Origin: Halobium salinum
GTDB taxonomy: Archaea; Halobacteriota; Halobacteria; Halobacteriales; Haloferacaceae
Direction of reading: 5' to 3'
Assembly (NCBI RefSeq): GCF_026586625.1
Contig: NZ_JAODIW010000006.1
Location: 806,218-870,217 of the forward strand
Length of the DNA stretch: 64,000 nt
A model generated the notes under the pieces. The model searched no databases. It was not told the origin of the DNA and saw nothing but the letters and a program-made list of their open reading frames with translations. Below are positions 53,985 to 62,867 of this stretch, piece by piece. A program made the position numbers and the translations under genes. Numbering within the stretch: the first letter of the stretch is position 1; each line of letters starts with the position of its first letter.

Positions 53985-54971
53985 TCAGTTCTCGACCAGC
54001 GAGTCGCGGGTCAGGTCCGCGGCCATCACGAAGTCCGGTTCGTCCGACACGCGTACGCGAGCGGCGGCCACGTCGCTCACCCAGCGGACGCGCTCGGGAA
54101 CGTAGACGCGCGTCCGGTCGGCGTCGACGCCCGCCGCGTCGCGTGAGACCGCCCGGAGGAGCGCCTCGCAGGCGGCGGGGGTGTCCCACGCGCCGACGGC
54201 GTACTCCGCCCAGGTGACGACCTCGCCGTCCTCGTTCGGCCGGTCGTAGGTTCGGTTGCGGTAGGTGAACCCGCGCGTCCCGTCGTCCCTCGCGACGAAC
54301 AGCCGGCCGTCGTCGGCGACGGCCCGGAGGCGCTCGCGGGTGAGTTCGGAGACGGCCCACGACTCCTCGGCGTCGAGGACGAGTCCGCGGAGGTGGTCGC
54401 GGGCCGCGCCGGCGTTCCAGAACGACCAAGCCGCGTCGGGGTCGGCGTCGCCCTCGGCGGCGACTTCGACGGTCGAGGTACCCGCTCCCGTCTCCGACCC
54501 GGCGTCCGCGTCCGGGTCGGGGTGCGCCCACCGAAATTCGGTGCAGGGGTCGAACCCGGCCGCTCGTGACCCGCCGAGGCCGGCGACGTTCCACGAGAAC
54601 ACCATGTTGCGCGCGACCGTCGACCCCCTCTCGCGGGCCCACTCGAACGCCTGTCGCTGGAGTCGCGTCGACAGCCCCATCCCTCGATAGCGGCTGTTGA
54701 CGCGCATCCCCTGCATCCACGACTCGTGCTCCGAGAGCAGGACGGCCTGGAGGACCCCGGCGACCGCGTCCTCCCCCTCCACGTCGAGGAGGAACGTGCG
54801 CTGGTCGTCGCCGTCGCCGGCAATCCAGTCGTGGTAGATGCGCGGGATGTAGTCGCTCCCGTCGCGGTCGCTCCACGTGTCCTCGGTCATCGCCCGCACC
54901 GCCTCGTAGTCGTCGGGGCGGGCCTGTCGGACGGTGAACGTCGGTTCGCTCGCGGTCACGTCATTCCCCAC
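53985..54971 (-). CDS. GNAT family N-acetyltransferase
   Basis: The 328-residue protein has an N-terminal GNAT domain with TVRQARPDDYEAVRAM (about 12-27) and the acetyl-CoA loop region VNSRYRGMGLSTRLQRQAF (near 91-109), then a C-terminal extension of about 180 residues without a recognised motif. It transfers an acetyl group to an amine; substrate unknown. It starts 4 bp after the end of gatD on the same strand, so both are probably in one message. Confidence 0.85.
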   Translation of the reverse strand: MGNDVTASEPTFTVRQARPDDYEAVRAMTEDTWSDRDGSDYIPRIYHDWIAGDGDDQRTFLLDVEGEDAVAGVLQAVLLSEHESWMQGMRVNSRYRGMGLSTRLQRQAFEWARERGSTVARNMVFSWNVAGLGGSRAAGFDPCTEFRWAHPDPDADAGSETGAGTSTVEVAAEGDADPDAAWSFWNAGAARDHLRGLVLDAEESWAVSELTRERLRAVADDGRLFVARDDGTRGFTYRNRTYDRPNEDGEVVTWAEYAVGAWDTPAACEALLRAVSRDAAGVDADRTRVYVPERVRWVSDVAAARVRVSDEPDFVMAADLTRDSLVEN

Positions 54972-54975
54972 GGGT

Positions 54976-56244
54976 TCACGTCCACGGACGCGACTGCTCC
55001 TGCAGTTCGCCGGCGAGCGAACGACCCATCGCCTCCGCCGGGTCGTCGAGGTTCGCGAGCGCCCACATCAGCTTCACCTTCGCCGTCCCGGGGAGAGTGT
55101 CTCCGGCTTCGACGACGCCGGCGTCGAGCAGGTCGCGCCCGGTGTCGTAGACGCGGTCACACACCCGGCCCTCGAGACACTGGCTCGTCATGGCGACGGT
55201 CGTCCCGTCGTCGACCAGTTCCCCGATTCGCGGGACGAGGTCGGTGTGGACGTGGCCGAGGCCGGTCCCCTCGACGACGACGCCGTCCTTCCCGTCCAGA
55301 TACTCCCACGCGGCGGGGTCCATTCCGGGCGTGAACTTCACGAGTTCCACGTCGCCGGCGAGGGCCGGAGCGACGGCGAGGTCGGCCTCGCCTCGCTCGC
55401 GGTACTCGCGCCGGAAGGACACCGTCTCGCTCTCGTAGTCGACCTCGCCCAGCGGGCGGGCGCCGACCGTCTCGAAGGCGTCGCGTCGGGAGGTGTGGTT
55501 CTTCCGCACCCGGGTACCGCGGTGAAGGGCACAGGCGTCGTCGGACTCGCTGCCGTGCATGCAGACGAGCACCTCGGCGCAGTCGGCCTTCGCCGCCTCG
55601 ACGGCGCAGACGGCGTTCATCACGTTGTCCGAGGAGGGCCGGTCCGCCGAGCGCTGACTCCCCGTGAACACGACCGGGACGGGCGTGTCGAGCATGAACG
55701 CGAGCGCGGAGGCGGAGTACTGCATCGTGTCGGTGCCGTGCATGACGACGACGCCGTCGGCGCCGTTCTCTATCTCCTCGTGGACCGCCTCGGCGAGTTC
55801 CTGCCAGATGGACGGCTCCATGTTCTCCGAGAGGATGTTGGCGACGACGCGCCCGCGGTAGTTCGCCCGGCCCGCGAGGTCCGGGACGGCCCGGAGCACG
55901 TCCTCGGCGTCGAACTGCGCCGTGACGGCGCCCGTGCGGTAGTCGACCGTCGAGGCGATGGTGCCGCCGGTCGAGATGAGCGCGACCGTCGGCAGGTCGT
56001 CGTCGAACTCGACCGCGGAGGCCGATTCGTCGCCGTCGTCGTCCTCGCCGCTCCCGTCGTCGGCCTCGCCGACCTCGTACACGTCCGACTCCAGCACCTC
56101 CACGTCGGCGTCGTCGCGGTCGATTCCGACGTTGTAGCCGCCCTCCAGTTTGAGGACGAGGTGCTCGGGCGTGGAGGAGGGCATGAGGACGCCCTCGTTC
56201 GTGACGCCCGCGCGTTCGACGCGGACGCGGTCCCCTGGGTTCAT
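54976..56244 (-). CDS. gatD: Glutamyl-tRNA(Gln) amidotransferase subunit D
   Basis: The 422-residue protein has the GatD N-terminal domain (MNPGDRVRVERAGV...), an acidic insert (about 60-80), then the L-asparaginase-like core with STGGTIAS (catalytic Thr near 93), MHGTDTMQYSASAL and the later NHTSRRDAF. With GatE it converts Glu-tRNA(Gln) to Gln-tRNA(Gln) in archaea. gatE is not in the window. ATG 56244 matches the family start. Confidence 0.95.
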   Translation of the reverse strand: MNPGDRVRVERAGVTNEGVLMPSSTPEHLVLKLEGGYNVGIDRDDADVEVLESDVYEVGEADDGSGEDDDGDESASAVEFDDDLPTVALISTGGTIASTVDYRTGAVTAQFDAEDVLRAVPDLAGRANYRGRVVANILSENMEPSIWQELAEAVHEEIENGADGVVVMHGTDTMQYSASALAFMLDTPVPVVFTGSQRSADRPSSDNVMNAVCAVEAAKADCAEVLVCMHGSESDDACALHRGTRVRKNHTSRRDAFETVGARPLGEVDYESETVSFRREYRERGEADLAVAPALAGDVELVKFTPGMDPAAWEYLDGKDGVVVEGTGLGHVHTDLVPRIGELVDDGTTVAMTSQCLEGRVCDRVYDTGRDLLDAGVVEAGDTLPGTAKVKLMWALANLDDPAEAMGRSLAGELQEQSRPWT

Positions 56245-56369
56245 GCTCGCTCGTATCGCCGCGGCGGACTTGAATCCACTCGTTCGGGCGGGAGTCCGAG
56301 AGTGACGACCCACCTCGACATCGGGACACCGTCTGACGGAAGCCCCGCCTCCGCCGTCGCCGAGACGGC

Positions 56370-56417
56370 GGCCCCTTCCGGAACCCCACCCGTGTCGGCC
56401 GTCGGGCCGGTCGCCGT
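56370..56417 (-). repeat. Dispersed element, half copy R4 (left end only)
   Basis: GGCCCCTTCCGGAACCCCAC and the next bases up to CGTGTCGG match the left end of R3 (two changes), and GGCCGGTCGCCGT continues the match. The core and right end are absent, so the copy is truncated. Confidence 0.55.
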
Positions 56418-56500
56418 TCGCCGACAGGTCGGCGTGTTTCGTGTCTCCCCGGTCACCTGTCGGGGAAAAGGCCATACCCCCGGAGCGCCCACTCGGCGGT

Positions 56501-57004
56501 ATGGAGCCCTCCACACCGTTCGACCGCGACTCGGCGGGTGACTCGTCCGGGTCGAGCGACTCGTCCGGCGGTCGCTCCCGGTTCGGCCTTCGACGCCGGC
56601 TGAACGGCCTGTTCTCGTTCCGGACGTTCCTGTTCGCGCTCGTCCTGTCGACCGTCGGCGTCGTCGCCGGCGGTTTCCTCGCGGGCGTCGTTCCCATCCC
56701 GTTTCTCGGCCTCCTCGGTCGGTTCGTCGGCCTGTTCGTCGCGGCGTTCGTCGTCGGGCTCGTCGCCGCGGGTCGGCGTTACCTCGAGACGGGACTCGCC
56801 GGCGCCGCCGCCGCCGCGCTTTCGTTCCTGCTCACGGCGCTCGGCGCCGTCTTCACCGCGTGGTTCCCGGCGACGACCGACCTCCTCTCCCAGCACGGGC
56901 CGACCATCGCCGGCATCGGCGCCGGCTCCGGCCTGCTCGTCGCGCTGCTGGGCTACTACTTCGGACGCGACCTGCGGAGCGGGCTCACCCGCGAAATCGA
57001 GTAG
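56501..57004 (+). CDS. Membrane protein, four TM segments, unknown function
   Basis: The 167-residue product has an S/D/G-rich N terminus (1-32), TM segments at about 44-63, 69-90, 102-125 and 134-153, and a charged end (GRDLRSGLTREIE). Similar glycine-rich small membrane proteins occur in haloarchaea; function unknown. It is transcribed away from gatD, in a 257-bp spacer that carries R4. Confidence 0.72.
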   Translation: MEPSTPFDRDSAGDSSGSSDSSGGRSRFGLRRRLNGLFSFRTFLFALVLSTVGVVAGGFLAGVVPIPFLGLLGRFVGLFVAAFVVGLVAAGRRYLETGLAGAAAAALSFLLTALGAVFTAWFPATTDLLSQHGPTIAGIGAGSGLLVALLGYYFGRDLRSGLTREIE

Positions 57005-57058
57005 TCCGACGGGGTCACAGAGGAGACGGCGGACGGGACCGAACGAATCCTCGACGGG

Positions 57059-57718
57059 TCAGGCGACGATTCGCCAGCGCTCCCCCCGTCGGGCGACCAG
57101 CCCGCGGTCGGCGAGTCGGCCGAGCGCCTCTTCGACGACGGGAGCGGGCGCGTTCACCTCCTCCCCGATGGTCTCGACCGTCCGCTCGCCCGACGCGATA
57201 GCCGCGAGTACGTTCGCGTAGAACCGGGAGTCGGCCTCGGCCCCGATAGCCTCGTTGAGGCGGTCGAGCACGTCGGTCTTCCGGCCGTGGACCCATCGCT
57301 GGGCGAGCGATAGTTCGTTCTCGAGTTCTTCGAGTCGGGCGAACGACGACGCGAGGCCGTCGATGCCGTCGGCGTCGGTGTCGGGCGTCGCGTCTATCGA
57401 GATGTGCGGACAGCGCCCGCTCATGTCGAGGCTCGGGCTGGCGGGGTAGGCGCTCTTCGCGCCGAACCCGTACGGCGAGACGTTCACCTCGAGACGGAGG
57501 TTCCGCGAGATGTGGAAGTACTTCCGGCGCTGGTCGTCGGTCCGGGACTCGACGAGGCCGGCGTCCTCCAACTTGCGCAGGTGGTCGATGACGGCCTTCG
57601 GACTCACCCCGAGGTACTCGCTGATCTCGGTCACGTAGCAGGGCTTGTGCGAGAGGAGACGGAGAATGCGCCGTCGGTTCTCGTTACCGAGGAGATCGAG
57701 CAGCACCGCGGAGTCCAT
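57059..57718 (-). CDS. ArsR-type transcriptional regulator with two winged-helix domains
   Basis: The 219-residue protein has an N-terminal winged helix (LLGNENRRRILRLLSHKPCYVTEISEYLGVSPKAVIDHLRKLEDAG) with wing RRKYFHISRNLRLEV, a linker, a helical region and a second winged-helix-like domain at the C terminus (AAIASGERTVETIGEEVNAP). It probably binds promoter DNA in response to an unknown signal. ATG 57718 is chosen as the start of the conserved core (MDSAVLLDLLG). It is convergent with the 56501 gene. Confidence 0.85.
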   Translation of the reverse strand: MDSAVLLDLLGNENRRRILRLLSHKPCYVTEISEYLGVSPKAVIDHLRKLEDAGLVESRTDDQRRKYFHISRNLRLEVNVSPYGFGAKSAYPASPSLDMSGRCPHISIDATPDTDADGIDGLASSFARLEELENELSLAQRWVHGRKTDVLDRLNEAIGAEADSRFYANVLAAIASGERTVETIGEEVNAPAPVVEEALGRLADRGLVARRGERWRIVA

Positions 57719-57928
57719 ATGGTGACCGGTAGACGGCCTGTCGTCAAAAGGGTGTCTCACCGACCCGAGACCCGCGGTTCGGTTCTGCGTCGACGGACGC
57801 GTCGATGAACGGTTCGCGCGCCGTGACGAACGACTCAACGAGGCGTTTCGTGCTCCCAGCCGGTCGGTTCGTTCGCCTCGGCGACAGTCGACCGGCCTCG
57901 ACTCCCGCCGCTGGTCCGTCGCTACCGG

Positions 57929-59137
57929 CTATCGGGAGCGAAGCGCGTCCATCGACCCCGCGGTCGTCCGGTTCGAGTCGTTCGAGGCATCGACGACGGA
58001 GGTCGTCGTGTCCGGGACGCTCTCGTTGGTCGTGGGCGGCGTCTCGTTCGGCGGCGTTCTGTTCGGGGCCGTGGTGTTCGACGTCGTCTCGTCCGCCGTC
58101 GTCTCGTCCGGTGTCGTAGCGTTCGGCGTCGTAGCGTTCGGGACGCTTCCGTTCGGCGTGGGCGTGATGGGGGTCGGCGTCGTCTCGTTCGGCGTGGTCG
58201 TGTCGGGCGCCGTCGTGGTCGTTCCGTTCGGCGCCGGTTCGGGCGTGGTCGTATCGGGCGCCGTCGTGGTCTCGTTCGGTGTGGGCGTGATGGGGGTCGG
58301 CGTCGTCTCGTTCGGCACCGGCGTCGGTGAGGTGGTGTTCACCGTCGTCCCGTTCGGTGTGGTGGTCGTCCCGTTCGGCGTCGGCGCGGGGGTCGTCGCG
58401 GTCGCGTTCGGCACCGGCGTCGGTGAGGTAGTGTTCGCCGTCGTGTTAGCCGACACCGGTTCGGCACCCGCCTCGGGATAGCGCTCCACCAACGTCGCGG
58501 CCGACGGCGTCTGGAGGTCGGTGATAGACGTCCGGAGCGACGCGACCCCCGTGTCGTCGACTCCCTCGTCCTCGGCGAGGTCGGCGATGGTGTCGACCGC
58601 CAGTCCCAGCCCGACGAGACGTCCGTCGACGGAGGCCATCCGGGCGCGGAAGGTGAGGTCGGTTATCTCGTCGTTCTTCCAAGCGGTGACCAGTTCCCGC
58701 CGTTCGGTGCGCAGGTCGGCGAAGCGGTCCTCGAGGTCCGCGACCCGCCGCTCGATTCGGGACTGGGTCCCGCTCTCGTCGGCCGTACCGGCGTCGGCCG
58801 CCGACTCGCCCCTCTCGGCGGTCCGGTCGGCTTCGCGGTTAGCCCACATCTCCGTGTCCACGACGCTGTCGGTCTCCGCCGCCGTCGACTGGACGAACGA
58901 GGAGACCGACGCGCCGAACGCACCGGAGCCGTTCGACTCGTTCGCCGCGGCACCGGCGGAGGTCGACCCTATCGACCCGGCCGAGTCGGTCGCCCCAGCG
59001 TCGGCTCGGAGCGGCTCGTCACCGAGCGCCGCCGCTCCCGCCGAGTCGACGGCCGACCCGACGCTGGCGACGGCGCCACCGGGGAGGGCGGCACCGAGTA
59101 GCATCAGACAGGTAATCAGCGTCAACGCCGCTCGCAT
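57929..59137 (-). CDS. Secreted Thr/Pro-rich, sequon-rich surface protein
   Basis: The 402-residue protein has a Sec-type signal (MRAALTLITCLMLLGAALPG, cleavage near 24), an N-terminal acidic region, a coiled coil (about 125-200: RIERRVADLEDRFADLRTER) and a C-terminal region of 180 residues made of T, P, N and E with about 19 N-X-S/T sequons (NGT, NET, NAT, NTT). The tail looks like a heavily glycosylated stalk. TATAAA at about 59162-59167 gives a leaderless start at ATG 59137. The domain near the coiled coil may be DUF7096-like (from memory). Confidence 0.8.
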   Translation of the reverse strand: MRAALTLITCLMLLGAALPGGAVASVGSAVDSAGAAALGDEPLRADAGATDSAGSIGSTSAGAAANESNGSGAFGASVSSFVQSTAAETDSVVDTEMWANREADRTAERGESAADAGTADESGTQSRIERRVADLEDRFADLRTERRELVTAWKNDEITDLTFRARMASVDGRLVGLGLAVDTIADLAEDEGVDDTGVASLRTSITDLQTPSAATLVERYPEAGAEPVSANTTANTTSPTPVPNATATTPAPTPNGTTTTPNGTTVNTTSPTPVPNETTPTPITPTPNETTTAPDTTTPEPAPNGTTTTAPDTTTPNETTPTPITPTPNGSVPNATTPNATTPDETTADETTSNTTAPNRTPPNETPPTTNESVPDTTTSVVDASNDSNRTTAGSMDALRSR

Positions 59138-59434
59138 CGACACTCGGTACCCGACGGCGACGTATAAACCCGGACCTTCGTTCGTTCCGTTCATCGGCGA
59201 GTGAACGGTCGGTAGGCGCCGAAAACCGCCGTTATCACCTCCGTAACGAGTCAGCTTCGATGACTGTCAGAGCCGCCAGTTGTCGGTTGACCGCGCCTCC
59301 GCGTGGCTCCGTCGCCGTCGTTCTCTTCGCCGTCTCCGGTTCCTGTCGTCCTCGCGTGGTCGTTCCCGGACACTCGCCACCAGGTCGGTCGTCACCGGTT
59401 CGGCCGCCTCCGTGTGCCCTCACTCGCTCCCGCC
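59138..59434. other. Intergenic region with a TATA box, otherwise nothing recognised
   Basis: The 297-bp stretch holds the promoter of the surface protein (59162-59167). All frames are Arg/Ser/Pro-rich. No hairpin cluster. Confidence 0.5.
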
Positions 59435-60142
59435 TCAGTCGTCCGCGTTTCGAGCCGCCTTCCGGCGCCCGTGTGGGGTCAACGTCGTCGCCGCGACGCC
59501 GACCGCGACGACCGTGAGCAGGACCGAGAACAGCGGGAGGAGGTGACCCGGGTCGCCGGACAGCGGTGATGTAAGCAGGCTCCCCGGGTCGTAGCGGAGC
59601 GGCGGGTGGTTGCCGAACACGTAGTCGTACACGTCGCCGACGAGCATGGCTCCGAACGTGACCGCCAGTGCGCCCTTCGTCGTCGTCCCGACCCGGGCGA
59701 TGAGCAACGCCTCGACCGCGAACAGGAGGTGGGTGAACATGATGGCCCAGTAGGCGTAGAGGCCGTCGAGGTCGAAGCCGACGTACAGCTCCGGCCGGAG
59801 GTTGAGCGCGACTGCCGTCCAGAGGCCGAACTTCACGAGCCAGACGACGGCGATGGTGTCGAGGTAGGCGAGCGGGAGGTTCGTCGGCCGCTCCAGCACG
59901 TCCCGACCCGTCGAGAGCAGGGGGAGCAGGGCCGCGAGCGACAGCGTGCCGAAGGCGAGCGCAGTCGGCGAGTCGGCGTAGAGGGGCCAGAAGAACGTCG
60001 GCACGTCCGGCATCGTCTCGACGTAGTAGCGGACGCCGGCGAGGAAGGTGACGGCGTTGACGACGAGCAGCCAGACGAGGCTGGGGGCGTTGCCGAGGTA
60101 GTAGCGCACCCAGCGGTCGGGCAGCGGCCGTCGCGTCTTCAT
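59435..60142 (-). CDS. DUF1405 membrane protein
   Basis: The 235-residue protein has five to six TM segments and the family motif FFWPLYADSPTALAFGT (near 51-67), with conserved Asp, Trp and Pro residues; DLDGLYAYWAIMFTHLLFAV follows. The function of DUF1405 is unknown. ATG 60142 (MKTRRPLPDRWVR) is the family-like start; the DNA upstream is intergenic and carries R2. Confidence 0.87.
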   Translation of the reverse strand: MKTRRPLPDRWVRYYLGNAPSLVWLLVVNAVTFLAGVRYYVETMPDVPTFFWPLYADSPTALAFGTLSLAALLPLLSTGRDVLERPTNLPLAYLDTIAVVWLVKFGLWTAVALNLRPELYVGFDLDGLYAYWAIMFTHLLFAVEALLIARVGTTTKGALAVTFGAMLVGDVYDYVFGNHPPLRYDPGSLLTSPLSGDPGHLLPLFSVLLTVVAVGVAATTLTPHGRRKAARNADD

Positions 60143-60489
60143 AACTCGACACGGGCGGGCCGGCATCAAAGGCGTCCCGGTGTCGGGTGCGGGGGAAGGA
60201 GGTCGGTCTCGACTCGCCAGTTCTGGCGGGAGACGACGGCCAGCCAAGCAACTGCGGGGTGGGACTTCGGAAGGGGCCGGTCTCTGGACGAAGCACGCCG
60301 ACGCAAGGACCGCAGGAGCGAACGGAGTGAGCGACGAGGACCGCAGCGAGGCGCGCGAGTCCAGAGGCCGGGGGCTTCCGGGGGTCACCGCGTTGTCAGT
60401 TACGGCAGCGCACACCGCTCGATTTCGACCGTCTCCGCATGAATGCCCGAAGCGAAAGCTAGGTACGCCCGGCGCGACTCCTCCCGACC
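60143..60489. other. Intergenic region of about 350 bp with dispersed element copy R2
   Basis: R2 occupies 60256-60391. The left flank holds GCCAGTTCTGGC, a short palindrome. No gene. Confidence 0.6.
60256..60391 (+). repeat. Dispersed element copy R2, full length
   Basis: The left end GGTGGGACTTCGGAAGGGGC and right end (complement GGTGACCCCCGGAAGCCCCC) mirror each other. The middle contains GAGCGAACGGAGTGAGCGA and CGCAGCGAGGCGCGCGAG hairpins. R1, R2 and R3 differ at many core positions, yet within R1 both ends read CGAAAG and within R2 both read CGGAAG. Confidence 0.65.
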
Positions 60490-62055
60490 ATGCGAGCAGC
60501 CCTCGTCATCCTCGACGGCTGGGGACTCGGCGACCACGACCACAGAGATGCGATCAAGGCCGCCGACACCCCGAACTTCGACCGCCTGCGCGACGCCGGG
60601 GCGTACGGAACCCTGGAGGTGTCCGGCCGGCGCGTCGGCCTCCCGGACGGCCAGATGGGCAACAGCGAGGTCGGCCACGTCAACATCGGCGCCGGTCGCG
60701 TCGTGATGCAGGCGTACACCCGCATCAACGACAGCGTCGAGGACGGCTCCTTCGCCGAGAACGAGGCCATCGAGGGCGCGTTCCGGCGTGCCGAGGAGCG
60801 CGGCGGGCGCGTCCACTTTATGGGGCTCGTCAGCGAGGGCGGCGTCCACTCCGACCAGAAACACCTCTACGCGCTCATCGAAGGCGCCGCCGAGCGCGGA
60901 ATCGACGCCGTCACCCACGCCTTCACCGATGGGCGCGACACCGGCCCCGAGTCGGGGACGGGGTTCCTCTCCGACCTGCAGGCGGTCGTCGACGAGCACG
61001 ACACGGGCCACGTCGCGACCGTCTCCGGGCGCTACTACGCGATGGACCGCGACCGCAACTGGGAGCGAACCCGCCGGGCGTACGACGCCATCGTGAACCG
61101 CGAAGGCGACCACGAGGCCGCGTCGGCCGTCGAGGCGGTCGAAGCGTCGTACGAACGCGGCGACACCGACGAGTTCGTCGAGCCGACCACGGTCGAGGGG
61201 GGTCCGGCGCTCGAAGACGGCGACTCGGTCGTGTTCTTCAACTTCCGCGCCGACCGCGCACGGCAGTTGGTTCGGATGCTCACCGGGCGAGCGCCGCAGG
61301 TCGACGCCGACGAGGGGAGCGACGAGAGCGGGGAGAGCGGCACGACGCCCGACCACTTCGCCGAGTCGCCGCCGTCGGTTCACCTCGTCACCATGACCGA
61401 GTACGACCGCACCTTCGACGCGCCGGTCGCGTTCCCGCCCAACCAGCCGGCGGACACGCTCGGCGAGGTGGTCTCGGAGGCCGGACTCACGCAGCTCCGG
61501 GCGGCCGAGTCCGAGAAGTACCCCCACGTCACGTACTTCCTCAACGGTGGCCGCGAGGTGAAGTTCGACGGCGAGATTCGGCGAATCGTCGACTCGCCGG
61601 ACGTGCCGACGTACGACCAGCAACCGGAGATGAGCGCCGAGGAGCTGACGGACACGGCGCTTTCGGTTATCGACTCGGACGACCCGGACCTGCTCGTCCT
61701 GAACTACGCGAACCCGGACATGGTCGGCCACACCGGCGACTACGAGGCCGCGATTCGAGCCGTCGAGGCGGTCGACGAACAGCTCGGTCGGCTCGTCGAG
61801 GGGATACGCGGCGCCGGCGGGCACGTCCTGATTACGGCCGACCACGGGAACGCAGACGACATGGGCACCGAGGAGGACCCCCACACCGCGCACACGTTCA
61901 ACCCCGTCCCGCTGATTTACCAGACGCCCGACGGCGACACCGGCGGGAGGTCGATTCGCTCCGGAGGGTCGCTCTGTGACCTCGCGCCGTCGCTGTTGGC
62001 GCTGATGGGGTTGGAGCGGCCCGAGGCGATGACCGGCGAGTCCCTGCTGGAGTAG
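60490..62055 (+). CDS. gpmI: 2,3-bisphosphoglycerate-independent phosphoglycerate mutase
   Basis: The 521-residue protein is complete: ALVILDGWG (metal ligand Asp near 9), [20 protein letters not shown] with the nucleophilic Ser of GNSEVGH near 60, [10 protein letters not shown] region, [11 protein letters not shown] (about 252-262), and C-terminal [14 protein letters not shown] and [11 protein letters not shown]. It interconverts 3- and 2-phosphoglycerate in glycolysis/gluconeogenesis and is Mn2+-dependent. Start ATG 60490. Confidence 0.96.
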   Translation: MRAALVILDGWGLGDHDHRDAIKAADTPNFDRLRDAGAYGTLEVSGRRVGLPDGQMGNSEVGHVNIGAGRVVMQAYTRINDSVEDGSFAENEAIEGAFRRAEERGGRVHFMGLVSEGGVHSDQKHLYALIEGAAERGIDAVTHAFTDGRDTGPESGTGFLSDLQAVVDEHDTGHVATVSGRYYAMDRDRNWERTRRAYDAIVNREGDHEAASAVEAVEASYERGDTDEFVEPTTVEGGPALEDGDSVVFFNFRADRARQLVRMLTGRAPQVDADEGSDESGESGTTPDHFAESPPSVHLVTMTEYDRTFDAPVAFPPNQPADTLGEVVSEAGLTQLRAAESEKYPHVTYFLNGGREVKFDGEIRRIVDSPDVPTYDQQPEMSAEELTDTALSVIDSDDPDLLVLNYANPDMVGHTGDYEAAIRAVEAVDEQLGRLVEGIRGAGGHVLITADHGNADDMGTEEDPHTAHTFNPVPLIYQTPDGDTGGRSIRSGGSLCDLAPSLLALMGLERPEAMTGESLLE

Positions 62056-62070
62056 CCTCCGTTCCCGGGC

Positions 62071-62080
62071 GACCGATTTT
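62071..62080 (+). promoter_or_regulatory. T-rich box before the microprotein gene
   Basis: CCGATTTTTGAACC lies 27-36 nt before GTG 62107, where a TATA box is expected. It also can act as terminator T-run for gpmI, 17-25 nt after its stop. Confidence 0.45.
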
Positions 62081-62106
62081 TGAACCCCTCCGTCGAAGCT
62101 GGGGCC

Positions 62107-62199
62107 GTGTCCGACAGAGCACAGAAGATGTTCGTCCTGTTGATGGTGCTGTCGTTCTTCACCAGTACGCTGGCGTACGCCGTGCCGAGCCTCCTCTGA
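62107..62199 (+). CDS. 30-residue single-TM microprotein
   Basis: GTG 62107 opens a 30-codon frame ending at TGA 62197-62199. The product [20 protein letters not shown] continues [10 protein letters not shown]: a charged N terminus and one TM helix, with no Arg/Pro bias. I recall short haloarchaeal proteins of this type with the pattern [17 protein letters not shown]; this is memory, not a search. Promoter-like T-rich sequence lies at the right distance. Function unknown; small membrane peptides often modulate transporters or stress responses. Confidence 0.7.
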   Translation: MSDRAQKMFVLLMVLSFFTSTLAYAVPSLL

Positions 62200-62288
62200 G
62201 GCTCCCTTCCGGACGTCCCCGGGCGCTCCCGGGTGTGTCCCCGAGTCGCAACGAAAAAGCCCTTCAACCGTCGAATCGGAGAGGGCGT

Positions 62289-62867
62289 ATGTTGATAACC
62301 GTCTCTGGCCCGCCGGGCAGCGGGAAGAGCACGACCGCCGAGGCACTGGCCAAATCCTTCGACTTGGAGCACATCAGCGGCGGCGACATCTTCCGCGAAC
62401 TCGCCCGCGAGCGCGGGATGACGCCCGTCGAGTTCAACGAACTCGCCGAGGAGGAAGACCAGATCGACCGCGACCTCGACAAGCGCCTGCGGAACATCGC
62501 CACCGAGCGCGACGACATCCTGCTCGAATCCCGCCTCGCAGGGTGGCTCGCGGCCGAGCACGCCGACATCCGTATCTGGCTCGACGCGCCGCTCAACACG
62601 CGCGCCGAGCGCATCGCCGAACGCGAGAACAAGACCCGCAAGACGGCGAAGAAGGAGACCGAGCGTCGCGAGGCGAGCGAGGCCAAGCGCTACTACGAGT
62701 ACTACAACATCGACATCGACGACCTCTCTATCTACGACATCTGCTACAACACGGCCCGCTGGAGCCCGGAGGGTATCCTCGGGATGCTCACGACCGCCAT
62801 CGACTCGTACAACCCCACGAGCGACGAAGGGAAGGCTCCCGTCGTCGGCATCTCCTACGACTTCTGA
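62289..62867 (+). CDS. cmk: Cytidylate kinase (archaeal type)
   Basis: The 192-residue protein begins [20 protein letters not shown] (P-loop), then [24 protein letters not shown] and the arginine-rich LID-like [34 protein letters not shown] segment of the archaeal family. It phosphorylates CMP/dCMP. Its TGA overlaps the ATG of the pseudouridine synthase gene (TGATG at 62865-62869), so the two genes are translationally coupled. Confidence 0.93.
   Translation: MLITVSGPPGSGKSTTAEALAKSFDLEHISGGDIFRELARERGMTPVEFNELAEEEDQIDRDLDKRLRNIATERDDILLESRLAGWLAAEHADIRIWLDAPLNTRAERIAERENKTRKTAKKETERREASEAKRYYEYYNIDIDDLSIYDICYNTARWSPEGILGMLTTAIDSYNPTSDEGKAPVVGISYDF

Noticed and set aside
60400..62346. Minus-strand frame of 648 codons opposite gpmI
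   Set aside because: It spans gpmI, the microprotein and a spacer on the other strand; it is a typical GC-rich antisense open frame.
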